A DNA stretch of 64,000 bases. Source: Bin76 sp963665765. Its GTDB lineage: Bacteria; Actinomycetota; Acidimicrobiia; Spongiisociales; ZC4RG35. The stretch covers positions 2,542,001 through 2,606,000 of the forward strand of contig OY762464.1 of the NCBI GenBank assembly GCA_963665765.1. The letters run 5' to 3'. The translations under genes and the position numbers were made by a program. Below the pieces are notes generated by a model, which had not been told where the DNA came from, ran no database searches, and saw only the letters and a list, made by a program, of their open reading frames with translations. Shown piece by piece: positions 51,101-58,755 of the stretch. Position 1 is the first letter of the stretch; each line of letters starts with the position of its first letter.

Positions 51101-51316
51101 TCAGTATCCGTCCTGACCCATCCTCACGGTGTGGGCGACGCAACGGTTTCCATCCTGGTCAATCTCGAACACCACCCGCTGGCCCTGCCGGAGAAAGCGG
51201 AAGATGGACCCTTCCAAAGATCCGGGCCTGAGTATCGCGGCACTGCGGTTGTCGTCACGGATGATCACACCGATCCCGGTCTCGGGATCGTAGGTCTTGA
51301 CGACTCCCTGCAGCAC
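51101..51316 (-). CDS. Divergent cold-shock-domain-like small protein
   Basis: This 71-residue protein aligns in layout with CspA: GVVKTYDPETGIGVIIRDD resembles the first strands and RNP1 (usually KGFGFI), and SLEGSIFRFLRQGQRVVFEIDQDGNRCVAHTVR resembles the last strands. The aromatic RNA-binding residues of RNP1 and RNP2 are not kept (GIGVI, AAILR), so nucleic-acid binding is uncertain. The GTG start abuts the rpmB stop directly (TAGGTG), so translation is probably coupled to L28. The assignment rests on pattern only. Confidence 0.65.
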   Translation of the reverse strand: MLQGVVKTYDPETGIGVIIRDDNRSAAILRPGSLEGSIFRFLRQGQRVVFEIDQDGNRCVAHTVRMGQDGY

Positions 51317-51505
51317 CTAGACTTTTTCCACCTTCCCTGCTTTGATGCAGGAAGTGCAGACCCGAGCCCGGCGAGTATTGGAACCCCGACGAACCCGCAC
51401 ACGCTGTATGTTGGGACGCCACCGACGGTTGTTTCTTTTGTGAGAAAAGGTCACGGTCTTTCCGAAGGACGGTTTGCGCCCGCAGACCTCACACTGGTAT
51501 GCCAT
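51317..51505 (-). CDS. rpmB: 50S ribosomal protein L28 (zinc-binding form)
   Basis: This 62-residue protein begins MAYQCEVCGRKPSFGKTVTFSHK and ends CTSCIKAGKVEKV. The CxxC pairs at both ends make it the zinc-binding C+ form. I chose the ATG at 51505, which has GGAGG 6 bp upstream; the open frame extends 63 bp further. It is divergent from recG and heads a minus-strand run. Confidence 0.96.
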   Translation of the reverse strand: MAYQCEVCGRKPSFGKTVTFSHKRNNRRWRPNIQRVRVRRGSNTRRARVCTSCIKAGKVEKV

Positions 51506-51524
51506 GATTTCCTCCTGGCGCAAA

Positions 51525-51533
51525 AGAATAGCA
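51525..51533 (-). promoter_or_regulatory. Candidate extended -10 for rpmB
   Basis: The minus strand reads TGCTATTCT (TGnTAnnnT). The predicted start gives a leader of about 12 nt, just enough for the GGAGG Shine-Dalgarno. No clear -35 is visible. Confidence 0.4.
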
Positions 51534-51567
51534 AAGTAATCGAGCACATGACTAACCGGACCGGACA

Positions 51568-53847
51568 TTGAGCAAATCCGAGCCTTCCCCCCCGTCCCGC
51601 CCTCCCCGCATTCTGCCTGCGGAGCAAGGGCGGAGCCTGGCCTACCTGCACGGGGTGGGGGTGGAGCGGGTCCGCTATATCGGCTCGCAGCAGGTGGAGA
51701 TCCTGGCCAAGGGAGGCATCGAATCGGTAGCCGATCTGCTTCAGCACTTTCCCCACCGGTATATGGACCGCACCCTGGTGGTCCCGATCGCCGAGCTTCC
51801 GATCGGCGAGGAAGCCACTCTCATCGCGGAAGTGATGAGAACCTTCCGACCCCGGGCAGGTCGCCGGGGTCCCAGGGAGATATTGAAAGTCACCGTCCGG
51901 GACCCCGATCCCCACCCGCCGGCGCCGAACGCCGCCCTGCTCACCGAACCGAGGCTGGAAATCACCTTCTTCAACCAGCCCTACCGGGTGCATCAACTCC
52001 CGCCGGGCGCGGTCGCCGCCTTCTCAGGGAAGGTGAGTCTTTTCAGGGGCCGCCCGCAGATGACCAATCCGGATGTGGAGGTGATGGCCCCCGGAGAGGA
52101 GGACTTTCGGGGAAGCGTGGTCCCGGTCCATTCGGCGGTGGGAGAGTTGACCCCGGGCCGTGTCCGGCTGGCGATGCGCAATGCCCTGGCCCGAGCCCGG
52201 CCGATCAGGGATCCGCTCCCTTCGTGGGTGGTGAGGAATAACCGTCTGATCACCCGGGATCAAGCCTTGGCTGACATTCACTTCCCCCCCGGCATGGAAC
52301 AGGCGCAGCAGGCCCGCCGCCGGTTGGTGTTCGATGAGCTGTTCAGAATCCAGTTGGCTCTGGCCCTCACCCGCCATCGGCTGGTAGATGAGCAGCAGGG
52401 GGTATCCCAGCTGATGGATTGCTCGCTGGTGGATGCTTTTGTGGGAGGTCTTCCCTACGATCTGACCGGGGCTCAGCGGCGGGTGTTGGCCGAGATTGCC
52501 CAGGACATGGCCGGCATTCGGCCCATGCACCGGATGCTGCAGGGGGAGGTGGGGTCGGGCAAGACGGTGGTGGCGCTGGCCACGTTGCTGGCCGCGGTGG
52601 GGTCGGGCAACCAGGCGGCCATCATGGCCCCCACCGAAGTGCTGGCCGAGCAACTCTACATGGTGCTTCGAGAGATGCTCAGCCATGCCGGGCTTTCACC
52701 GCCGGTGACCCGTCCGCAGGGGTCGGGCCATCACATGGGGTCGCTTTTCCAGTCGGGCACAGAAGCCACCGTGCGGGTGGCGCTGCTCACCTCCTCCCGG
52801 GCGGACGCCAACTACCTGCAGGGCCCTCGTCGCCCCGCGGTGATGGAGGCGGTGGCCGACGGGGAGGCTCAGATCGTGGTGGGAACGCATTCTCTTATCC
52901 AAGAGGGGGTCCGGTTCCGTCGACTGGGGGCGGCGGTGGTCGACGAGCAGCATCGCTTCGGAGTGGCCCAGCGCAACACCCTCAAGTACAAGACGGTCGG
53001 GTATCAGCCGGATCTGTTGATCATGACCGCCACCCCCATCCCCCGGACCCTGTCGATGACCCTCTACGGTGATCTGGCTCTTTCCCGGATCGACGAGATG
53101 CCACCCGGACGTTCCCCGGTGAGAACCCGGTTGGTCGGCAACACCCCCGACGGTCTGAGCAAGGCCTACCGGGTGGTCAGGGACGAGGTGAGAAAAGGGA
53201 GACAGGCCTTTGTGATCTGCCCCACCATCGATGACAGCCGGAAACTGGAGATCCGGTCGGTTGCCTCCCAGTATCAGGAGATCCGAACGGTCTTTTTTGA
53301 CCAGGTGGTCGATCGGATGCACGGGCAGCTGTCGAGCGCCGACAAGGAAGAGACGATGGCCCGGTTCCGGGCGGGAGAGACCGACATTCTGGTGAGCACC
53401 ACGGTGATAGAGGTGGGAATCGATATCCCCAACGCCACCGTGATTCTGATCGCTGACGCCCAGCGTTTCGGGCTCTCTCAATTGCACCAATTGCGGGGCA
53501 GGGTGGGCCGGGGGAGGCACCCGGGTCATTGTCTGCTGGTGGCCGACACCTCCACGCCCACCGCCGAAAAAAGGATGAAGGCGATGGTGCGGACCACCAA
53601 CGGTCTGGAACTGGCGGAGGAGGATCTGAGAATCAGAGGGCAGGGCACGGTGTTCGGGGCCCGGCAGTCGGGAATCGGGGACCTGCGGCTGGCGGACATT
53701 CTTCGCGACCGCCACGCGCTGGGACGGGCCCGGTCCGCCGCCGTCGATCTGATCCGATCCGACCCTGATCTGAGGCGACATCCCGACTTGGAGGAGGAGT
53801 TGGTGACCATCCTCGGCGAGGATGTGAAATGGTTGTTTGACTCATGA
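51568..53847 (+). CDS. recG: ATP-dependent DNA helicase RecG
   Basis: This 759-residue helicase remodels stalled replication forks and Holliday junctions. A wedge (OB-fold) domain lies at about residues 70-190. Helicase motifs are LQGEVGSGKTVVALATLL (Walker A), VVDEQHRFGVAQR (DEQH box, Walker B), MTATPIPRTLSMTLYGDL, and the C-terminal VSTTVIEVGIDIPNATVILIADAQRFGLSQLHQLRGRVGRG. The TTG at 51568 is the only plausible start before the conserved N-terminus. The stop overlaps rsmD by 4 bp. Confidence 0.96.
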   Translation: MSKSEPSPPSRPPRILPAEQGRSLAYLHGVGVERVRYIGSQQVEILAKGGIESVADLLQHFPHRYMDRTLVVPIAELPIGEEATLIAEVMRTFRPRAGRRGPREILKVTVRDPDPHPPAPNAALLTEPRLEITFFNQPYRVHQLPPGAVAAFSGKVSLFRGRPQMTNPDVEVMAPGEEDFRGSVVPVHSAVGELTPGRVRLAMRNALARARPIRDPLPSWVVRNNRLITRDQALADIHFPPGMEQAQQARRRLVFDELFRIQLALALTRHRLVDEQQGVSQLMDCSLVDAFVGGLPYDLTGAQRRVLAEIAQDMAGIRPMHRMLQGEVGSGKTVVALATLLAAVGSGNQAAIMAPTEVLAEQLYMVLREMLSHAGLSPPVTRPQGSGHHMGSLFQSGTEATVRVALLTSSRADANYLQGPRRPAVMEAVADGEAQIVVGTHSLIQEGVRFRRLGAAVVDEQHRFGVAQRNTLKYKTVGYQPDLLIMTATPIPRTLSMTLYGDLALSRIDEMPPGRSPVRTRLVGNTPDGLSKAYRVVRDEVRKGRQAFVICPTIDDSRKLEIRSVASQYQEIRTVFFDQVVDRMHGQLSSADKEETMARFRAGETDILVSTTVIEVGIDIPNATVILIADAQRFGLSQLHQLRGRVGRGRHPGHCLLVADTSTPTAEKRMKAMVRTTNGLELAEEDLRIRGQGTVFGARQSGIGDLRLADILRDRHALGRARSAAVDLIRSDPDLRRHPDLEEELVTILGEDVKWLFDS

Positions 53848-54389
53848 GAGTGATCGGCGGAAAGTTTGGGGGCCGCCGGTTGCGGGTGCCCCGAGGTCCG
53901 GGCACCCGACCTGCTACGGGCCGGGTTCGGGAGTCGGTGTTCTCGACCCTGGGCGCCACGGTGGTGGGGGCAAGAGTCCTGGACCTGTACGCCGGTTCGG
54001 GGAGCTTGGGGATCGAGGCCCTGAGTCGGGGCGCCGGCTCGGCGGTGTTTGTGGAGAACTCCCGTCCGGCCCTGGGGGCGCTGCGTTTCAATGTGAGGAT
54101 GGTGGGGTCGGGGGGCGCTGTTCGGGTGGTCTCTCGGAGCGTAGAGCAGTTCGTTGCCCGCCATCACGAAAGACCTGGTTTCGATATAGTCTTCGCCGAT
54201 CCTCCTTGGGATATAACATCGGAGAGACTGGCGGGAATACTCAGCACAGTCACCCCCCGGATGAACTCGGGGGCGGTGGCGGTTGTCACCCGCCGGGCGG
54301 GTGATGCCGTTCCGGCGGTTGACGGGTTGCAGGTCGCCGATCAGCGTCGCCACGGTGACGCCGAAATAATCAGATACGTCAAGGAGTGA
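53844..54389 (+). CDS. rsmD: 16S rRNA (guanine(966)-N(2))-methyltransferase RsmD
   Basis: This 181-residue SAM-dependent methyltransferase modifies G966 of 16S rRNA. Motifs are MRVIGGKFGGRRLRVPRGPGTRPATGRVRESVFS at the start, VLDLYAGSGSLGIEALSRGAGSAVFVE (SAM binding) and DIVFADPPWD (catalytic D/NPPY-type). It is coupled to recG by ATGA and followed 1 bp later by coaD, the usual rsmD-coaD pair. Confidence 0.95.
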   Translation: MRVIGGKFGGRRLRVPRGPGTRPATGRVRESVFSTLGATVVGARVLDLYAGSGSLGIEALSRGAGSAVFVENSRPALGALRFNVRMVGSGGAVRVVSRSVEQFVARHHERPGFDIVFADPPWDITSERLAGILSTVTPRMNSGAVAVVTRRAGDAVPAVDGLQVADQRRHGDAEIIRYVKE

Positions 54390-54390
54390 G

Positions 54391-54870
54391 ATGACTGTCG
54401 CTCTCTGTCCGGGGAGTTTTGATCCACCCACCAGCGGACATGTGGATGTGATCCGCCGATGCGCCCTGCTGTTCGACCGCGTGGTGGTGGGCGTGGTGAT
54501 GAATCCGTCCAAACAGTCGTTGTTCACCTTGGACGAGAGGGTCGAGTTTCTGCGGGCGGCTCTCGCCGATCTCCCGCAGGTGGTGGTCCGGCGCCATCAG
54601 GGCCTGTTGGTGGACTTTGCTCGCCGAGAAGGAGCGCAGGTGCTGGTCAAGGGTTTGCGGGCGGTGAGCGATTTTGACAGCGAGTTGCAGATGGCCCAGA
54701 TGAATCAGACGGTGGGAGGTCTTGAGACAATGTTCATGCCCACCCGACCGGCCTGGAGTTTTCTTTCTTCCTCGTTGATCCGGGAGGTCGCCTCCTTGGG
54801 GGGTTCCGTGGCGGGCCTGGTTCCCGAGAGTGTCGCCGAAGCAATGAAGGAGCGTTTCCATGAGCGATGA
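54391..54870 (+). CDS. coaD: Pantetheine-phosphate adenylyltransferase
   Basis: This 159-residue enzyme transfers AMP from ATP to 4'-phosphopantetheine in CoA synthesis. It shows CPGSFDPPTSGHVDVIRRC (nucleotidyltransferase T/HxGH), VKGLRAVSDFDSELQMAQMN, and the C-terminal FLSSSLIREVASLGGSV (the ISSS-type motif). The length is standard. The start follows the rsmD stop by 1 bp and its end overlaps the next gene by 11 bp. Confidence 0.96.
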   Translation: MTVALCPGSFDPPTSGHVDVIRRCALLFDRVVVGVVMNPSKQSLFTLDERVEFLRAALADLPQVVVRRHQGLLVDFARREGAQVLVKGLRAVSDFDSELQMAQMNQTVGGLETMFMPTRPAWSFLSSSLIREVASLGGSVAGLVPESVAEAMKERFHER

Positions 54871-55393
54871 GCAGAGTTCCCACTTCCCACCATCGGAAGT
54901 GGTTCCGGTTCGTTCCTCGGTGGGTCACCTGCTCGGGCTGGTGGAAGAGTTGATCGACGAGGTTCGCAATGCCCGCTCCCTTCCCCTCTCCCAAAACGCT
55001 CTGGTGGACCGGGAGAAGATGATTTTCCGGCTCGACACCATTTTGCAGGACCTTCCCGAAGAAATGCGAGCCGCCCGGTGGATGGTGCGGGAACGGGAGA
55101 ATTTCATGCGTCGCGCCCAGGAGCAGGGCAATGAGATCGTCAACCGCGCCCGATCGGAGGCGAGACGTCTGGTGAGCCAATCCCACATCCTGGAGGAGGC
55201 GGTGGCGGAGGCGAACGCGCTGGTGAGAAGGGCCGAGGGGGAGGCGAGACGAACTCGACTGGAAGCAGAGGATATGGCTGACGCGGTGATGGAGTCCCTC
55301 GAGACCCTGATCGGCGACTTGGCCGCCCGAGTGAGTTCCACGAGGTCCGCCCTTCATCGGGCCCGTCCGGCCGATCCGGCCCCTCCCATCTGA
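54860..55393 (+). CDS. Coiled-coil DivIVA/SepIVA-like protein
   Basis: This 177-residue, mostly helical protein has a short disordered start, a GHLLGLVEELIDEVRNARS helix, and a long coiled coil from about residue 55 to 160 (VRERENFMRRAQEQGNEIVNRARSEARRLVSQS). By position (coaD, this gene, DUF177, rpmF) and shape it corresponds to the mycobacterial septal factor SepIVA (Rv2927c type), which contributes to division and polar growth. The match is by synteny and pattern, not alignment. It might instead be read as an ATP synthase b-like coiled coil. Confidence 0.7.
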   Translation: MSDEQSSHFPPSEVVPVRSSVGHLLGLVEELIDEVRNARSLPLSQNALVDREKMIFRLDTILQDLPEEMRAARWMVRERENFMRRAQEQGNEIVNRARSEARRLVSQSHILEEAVAEANALVRRAEGEARRTRLEAEDMADAVMESLETLIGDLAARVSSTRSALHRARPADPAPPI

Positions 55394-55394
55394 A

Positions 55395-55880
55395 ATGAGG
55401 TCCCCGATCAAGGTGGACGTGAACCACTTCTTCAACGTTTTGGGCCGAAGTGACCGGCGTCGGTTCCTTTTGCCGCTGGGAGTGGAGATGCCGCTGGTCA
55501 GAGTAGGGGAGGCGGCGGTGGACATCCTGGTGGAGGGGATCCATGAGGGAATCCGGGTCAGCGGAACGGCCGAGATCAACCTCGAAGTCAACTGTTACCG
55601 ATGCATGGAGGAGTGGCGGGGCCGCCGGATGGTCGGTTTTGACCGGATGGTGCGACGCTTTCCCGACTCCGATGGCTACCGCCTGCCCGACGACGGATGG
55701 CTGTACCTGGATGGGATTGTCGTCGATGAGGTGGTACTCTCTTTGCCCACCGCTCCGCTGTGCGAAGAGGGCTGCCGGGGGATCTGCTCCGGTTGCGGAA
55801 TCCACTTGAATGCCGCGGTCTGCGAATGTGTACACGAGGATCCGAAGTCTCCGTTTGCCGTTCTGTCCCAATACCTATAA
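55395..55880 (+). CDS. DUF177 (YceD-like) protein
   Basis: This 161-residue protein belongs to the DUF177/YceD family, which almost always sits just before rpmF and is linked to 23S rRNA or ribosome assembly. Conserved cysteines are present: NCYRCMEEW near residue 65 and LCEEGCRGICSGCGIHLN near 128-145, consistent with zinc binding. It starts 1 bp after the preceding gene and rpmF begins 11 bp after its stop. Confidence 0.92.
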   Translation: MRSPIKVDVNHFFNVLGRSDRRRFLLPLGVEMPLVRVGEAAVDILVEGIHEGIRVSGTAEINLEVNCYRCMEEWRGRRMVGFDRMVRRFPDSDGYRLPDDGWLYLDGIVVDEVVLSLPTAPLCEEGCRGICSGCGIHLNAAVCECVHEDPKSPFAVLSQYL

Positions 55881-55891
55881 GAGAGTCCGAG

Positions 55892-56068
55892 ATGGCTGTT
55901 CCCAAGAAAAAAAGCTCGAAGATGCGCACTAGGCAGAGGAAATCGGCTTGGAAAGTCAAACCTCCCACCCTTTCCCGGTGCCCGCAGTGCCATGCTCCCC
56001 GACTTCCCCATCGGGCATGTCGGGAGTGCGGCGCCTATCGAGGACGTGAAGTGGTCGAAGTCCAGTAG
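55892..56068 (+). CDS. rpmF: 50S ribosomal protein L32 (zinc-binding form)
   Basis: This 58-residue protein begins MAVPKKKSSKMRTRQRKSAW and carries CPQC and CREC, the four zinc ligands of the C+ form. I chose the ATG at 55892, the normal L32 start. The TAG stop shares one base with the GTG start of plsX (TAGTG), the common rpmF-plsX coupling. Confidence 0.96.
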   Translation: MAVPKKKSSKMRTRQRKSAWKVKPPTLSRCPQCHAPRLPHRACRECGAYRGREVVEVQ

Positions 56069-57042
56069 TGCCCACTATCGCTCTGGATGGCGGCGGGGGC
56101 GATTTCGCTCCCCGGGAGACCGTGGCGGGCGCAGTTTTAGCGGCCGACCGAGGAATAGATGTGGTGCTGGTGGGCAATCGGCCGGATCTGGAGACGGAAT
56201 TGGAGCGCCACGGGGTGGAGTTGCCTATCGTCCATGCCCCGACGGTGATAGGAATGGGGGACTTTCCCATCCGGGCCATCCGGGAAGTGCCCGACTCGTC
56301 GGTGGTGGTTTGCGGACAATTGGTTTCCTCGGGCGAGGCGGCGGGCTTTGTCTCGGCCGGATCGACCGGCGCCTCCCTGGCGGTGGCGGCGGTGGGGATG
56401 GGCCGGTTACCGGGAGTTTCCCGCCCGGCTATCGCCAGCCTGCTGCCCGTGCCCTGGAATCCGACCGTCCTGTGCGACGCGGGCGCCAATCTGGCGGTAC
56501 GTCCCAGTCAGCTGGTGGAGTTTGCGGTGATGGGATCGGTGGTGGCGGAGATCACCGCCGACGTGAACGATCCCCGGGTGGGACTGTTGAATAACGGTTC
56601 GGAGGATTCCAAGGGTCGGGAAATGGAGCGGGAGGGTCTGGCCTTGTTGCGAAGGTCGCCCATCAATTTCGTGGGAAATGTCGAGGGGAGTGACTTCGCC
56701 ACCGGGGTGATGGACGTGATCGTCACCGACGGTTTCACCGGAAACGTGTTCCTCAAGACGGTGGAAGCCTCGGTGGGGATGGCCGCCAAGGCCTTTTTCT
56801 CGATTCTGGCCGAGGACGATCCCGAGGCGGAGGAGAAGGTGCGGCCTCGGTTCTCGGCGCAGGGTCGGCAACTTATGGAGGATCGACAAGCCGGCGCCCA
56901 TTTGGTCGGTGCCCGAGGGATCACCGTCATCGCCCACGGACACGCCCGGGGGGCAGCCATCGCCAAGGCGTTGCAGATGGCTCACGAGGGCTCCGAGCGG
57001 CGGCTGTCAGAGCGGATCAAGGAGAGGTTCCACTGCCGGTAA
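56068..57042 (+). CDS. plsX: Phosphate acyltransferase PlsX
   Basis: This 324-residue enzyme makes acyl-phosphate from acyl-ACP for phosphatidic-acid synthesis through PlsY. It shows a variant of the family start (IALDGGGGDFAP, where DAMGGD is usual), GFVSAGSTGASLAVAAVGMGRLPGVSRPAIA, DAGANLAVRPSQLVEFAVMG, VGNVEGSDFATGVMDVIVTDGFTGNVFLKTVE and VIAHGHARGAAIAKAL. The GTG at 56068 overlaps the rpmF stop. Confidence 0.95.
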   Translation: MPTIALDGGGGDFAPRETVAGAVLAADRGIDVVLVGNRPDLETELERHGVELPIVHAPTVIGMGDFPIRAIREVPDSSVVVCGQLVSSGEAAGFVSAGSTGASLAVAAVGMGRLPGVSRPAIASLLPVPWNPTVLCDAGANLAVRPSQLVEFAVMGSVVAEITADVNDPRVGLLNNGSEDSKGREMEREGLALLRRSPINFVGNVEGSDFATGVMDVIVTDGFTGNVFLKTVEASVGMAAKAFFSILAEDDPEAEEKVRPRFSAQGRQLMEDRQAGAHLVGARGITVIAHGHARGAAIAKALQMAHEGSERRLSERIKERFHCR

Positions 57043-57047
57043 GGGGC

Positions 57048-57857
57048 TTGCAAGAACGCCTGGGCCATCGTTTCAGACGCCAGGACCTTCTCTTGACCGC
57101 CCTCACCCATCGCTCTTACGCCTCCGAAAAAGGGACTTCTTCCAACGAGAGGTTGGAGTTTTTGGGAGATGCCGTGTTGCAATTGGCAGTCACTTCGCAC
57201 CTATTCGGTGAGTATTCGCATCTGAGCGAGGGTCAGATGACCCGAGTGCGAGCGGCGGTGGTGCGCAAGGAGGCGCTGGTGGGGGTGGCGGAGGCTTTGG
57301 GGGTGGGAGGCGCCTTGCGGTTGGGCAAGGGAGAAGCCGGGTGGGAAAAAGCAGGCATTCTGTCCGATGCCTGCGAGGCGTTGATCGGGGCGGTTTATCT
57401 GGACGGAGGATGGAAACTGGCCGAGAAGCTGATTATGAGGCACTGGGGCGCCATGATCGAAGAGCGGGCGTTGGTGCCCGACGCCCGGGACGCCAAGACG
57501 GAACTGCAAGAAAGATTGGCTGCGGAAGGAAAGGCGCCGGAGTACCGGATGGAAGGAAAGGGGCCGGCCCACGCTCGACGGTATCAGGTGGAAGTCTGGG
57601 TGGGGCCTGCACCTTGGGCGCCGCCCGACGGAGGACCCACGAAACCAGGGCAGATGTGGGGGGAGGGAGAAGGATCATCCCGTAGGTTGGCGGAGCAGCA
57701 GGCCGCGGCCGCCGCCCTCGAAAAGTTGTATTCCCTCGACCAAGTGATCCCCCTCCATCCGACGCCCCCGGTCCCGGCGCCGGCGGTTTCCGCTTCTTCC
57801 CCCATGCTCGAACGTATCAGACGGTGGAGCGACCGGAGAAGTGGGCGAAAGCCCTGA
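57048..57857 (+). CDS. rnc: Ribonuclease III
   Basis: This 269-residue enzyme cleaves double-stranded RNA in rRNA and mRNA processing. The catalytic motif NERLEFLGDAVLQLAVTSHLF, the downstream KAGILSDACEALIGAVYLDGG (second acidic pair) and a C-terminal dsRBD are visible. The dsRBD has an extra Pro/Gly-rich loop of about 18 residues (57606-57659) between its strands, and a 40-residue Pro/Ser/Arg tail. TTG at 57048 is given as start, but AAGGAGAGG at 57019-57027 lies 5 bp before an in-frame CTG at 57033, a better-placed start. Confidence 0.94.
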   Translation: MQERLGHRFRRQDLLLTALTHRSYASEKGTSSNERLEFLGDAVLQLAVTSHLFGEYSHLSEGQMTRVRAAVVRKEALVGVAEALGVGGALRLGKGEAGWEKAGILSDACEALIGAVYLDGGWKLAEKLIMRHWGAMIEERALVPDARDAKTELQERLAAEGKAPEYRMEGKGPAHARRYQVEVWVGPAPWAPPDGGPTKPGQMWGEGEGSSRRLAEQQAAAAALEKLYSLDQVIPLHPTPPVPAPAVSASSPMLERIRRWSDRRSGRKP

Positions 57858-57868
57858 ACCGGGCATCG

Positions 57869-58711
57869 ATGCCTGAACTGCCCGAGGTGGAGACGGTGCG
57901 TCGGGCTATCCGGCCTGTTCTGGTGGGTGCTCGGGTGTCCGCCGCCCGGGTCTGCCATCCTCGGGCGGCCCGGCGTCAGGCCCGGGCCGCCGATGTGGAG
58001 GATCGTTTGGTCGGCCGTCGGATCCTGGGGACCGATCGGATCGGCAAGTTTCTATTGATCGGGTTGGACTCCGATCTGACCTGGGTGGTGCATCTGGGGA
58101 TGTCCGGTCGGATCGGTCTGGTTCCGCCCCTGGCCCCGATGGCGCTTCACACCCGGTTCTGGGCGGATACGGCTTCCGGCCCTTCGGTCCGTTTTGTGGA
58201 CCCGCGGACCTTCGGGTTCGTGGCAGTGTTCACCGCTCGTGAACTGGCCGAGTCGACCCTGGCCCGGCTGGGTCCCGACGCCTGGCGGGAATTGCCCTCC
58301 CCCGATCGTCTCTCCGAACGGATGGAGAGCCGCTCGGTGGCGGTGAAGAGCCTGCTGCTGGATCAACGGTTCGTGGCGGGTTTGGGGAACATCTACGCCG
58401 ATGAGGTGCTGCACCGGGCGAGAATCCATCCGGCTCGCCCCGCCGGCAGCCTTTCCGACCGCGAGGTGGGGATGCTCCATTCCCAGGTGCATCCCGTTCT
58501 CTCGGAGGCAATCGTTCGGGGAGGAACCAGTCTGGACGACCTGGCCTATCTTCTTCCCGATGGCCGGGCGGGGGACTTTCTTCGGTATTTGCGGGTATAC
58601 GGCCGGGAGGGCCGATCCTGCCGATGCTGCGGCGCGGCAATCCAACGAATGGTGATCGGGTCGCGGTCTTCTTTCTTCTGCCCGTCCTGCCAGGTCTCCC
58701 CGGGACGGTGA
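57869..58711 (+). CDS. mutM: Formamidopyrimidine-DNA glycosylase
   Basis: This 280-residue Fpg removes 8-oxoguanine and formamidopyrimidines and nicks the abasic site. The N-terminal catalytic MPELPEVETVRRAI is intact (Pro2, Glu3), with the conserved Lys in RIGKFLLIGL, the H2TH motif in LLLDQRFVAGLGNIYADEVLHRARIHP, and the zinc finger C-x2-C ... C-x2-C (CRCC ... CPSC) at the C-terminus. I chose the ATG at 57869; the open frame begins 45 bp earlier inside rnc. Confidence 0.96.
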   Translation: MPELPEVETVRRAIRPVLVGARVSAARVCHPRAARRQARAADVEDRLVGRRILGTDRIGKFLLIGLDSDLTWVVHLGMSGRIGLVPPLAPMALHTRFWADTASGPSVRFVDPRTFGFVAVFTARELAESTLARLGPDAWRELPSPDRLSERMESRSVAVKSLLLDQRFVAGLGNIYADEVLHRARIHPARPAGSLSDREVGMLHSQVHPVLSEAIVRGGTSLDDLAYLLPDGRAGDFLRYLRVYGREGRSCRCCGAAIQRMVIGSRSSFFCPSCQVSPGR

Positions 58712-58755
58712 ATAAACCACTGGTGGAAGGTCGGATCGGGTAGGTTGGGTTTTCG

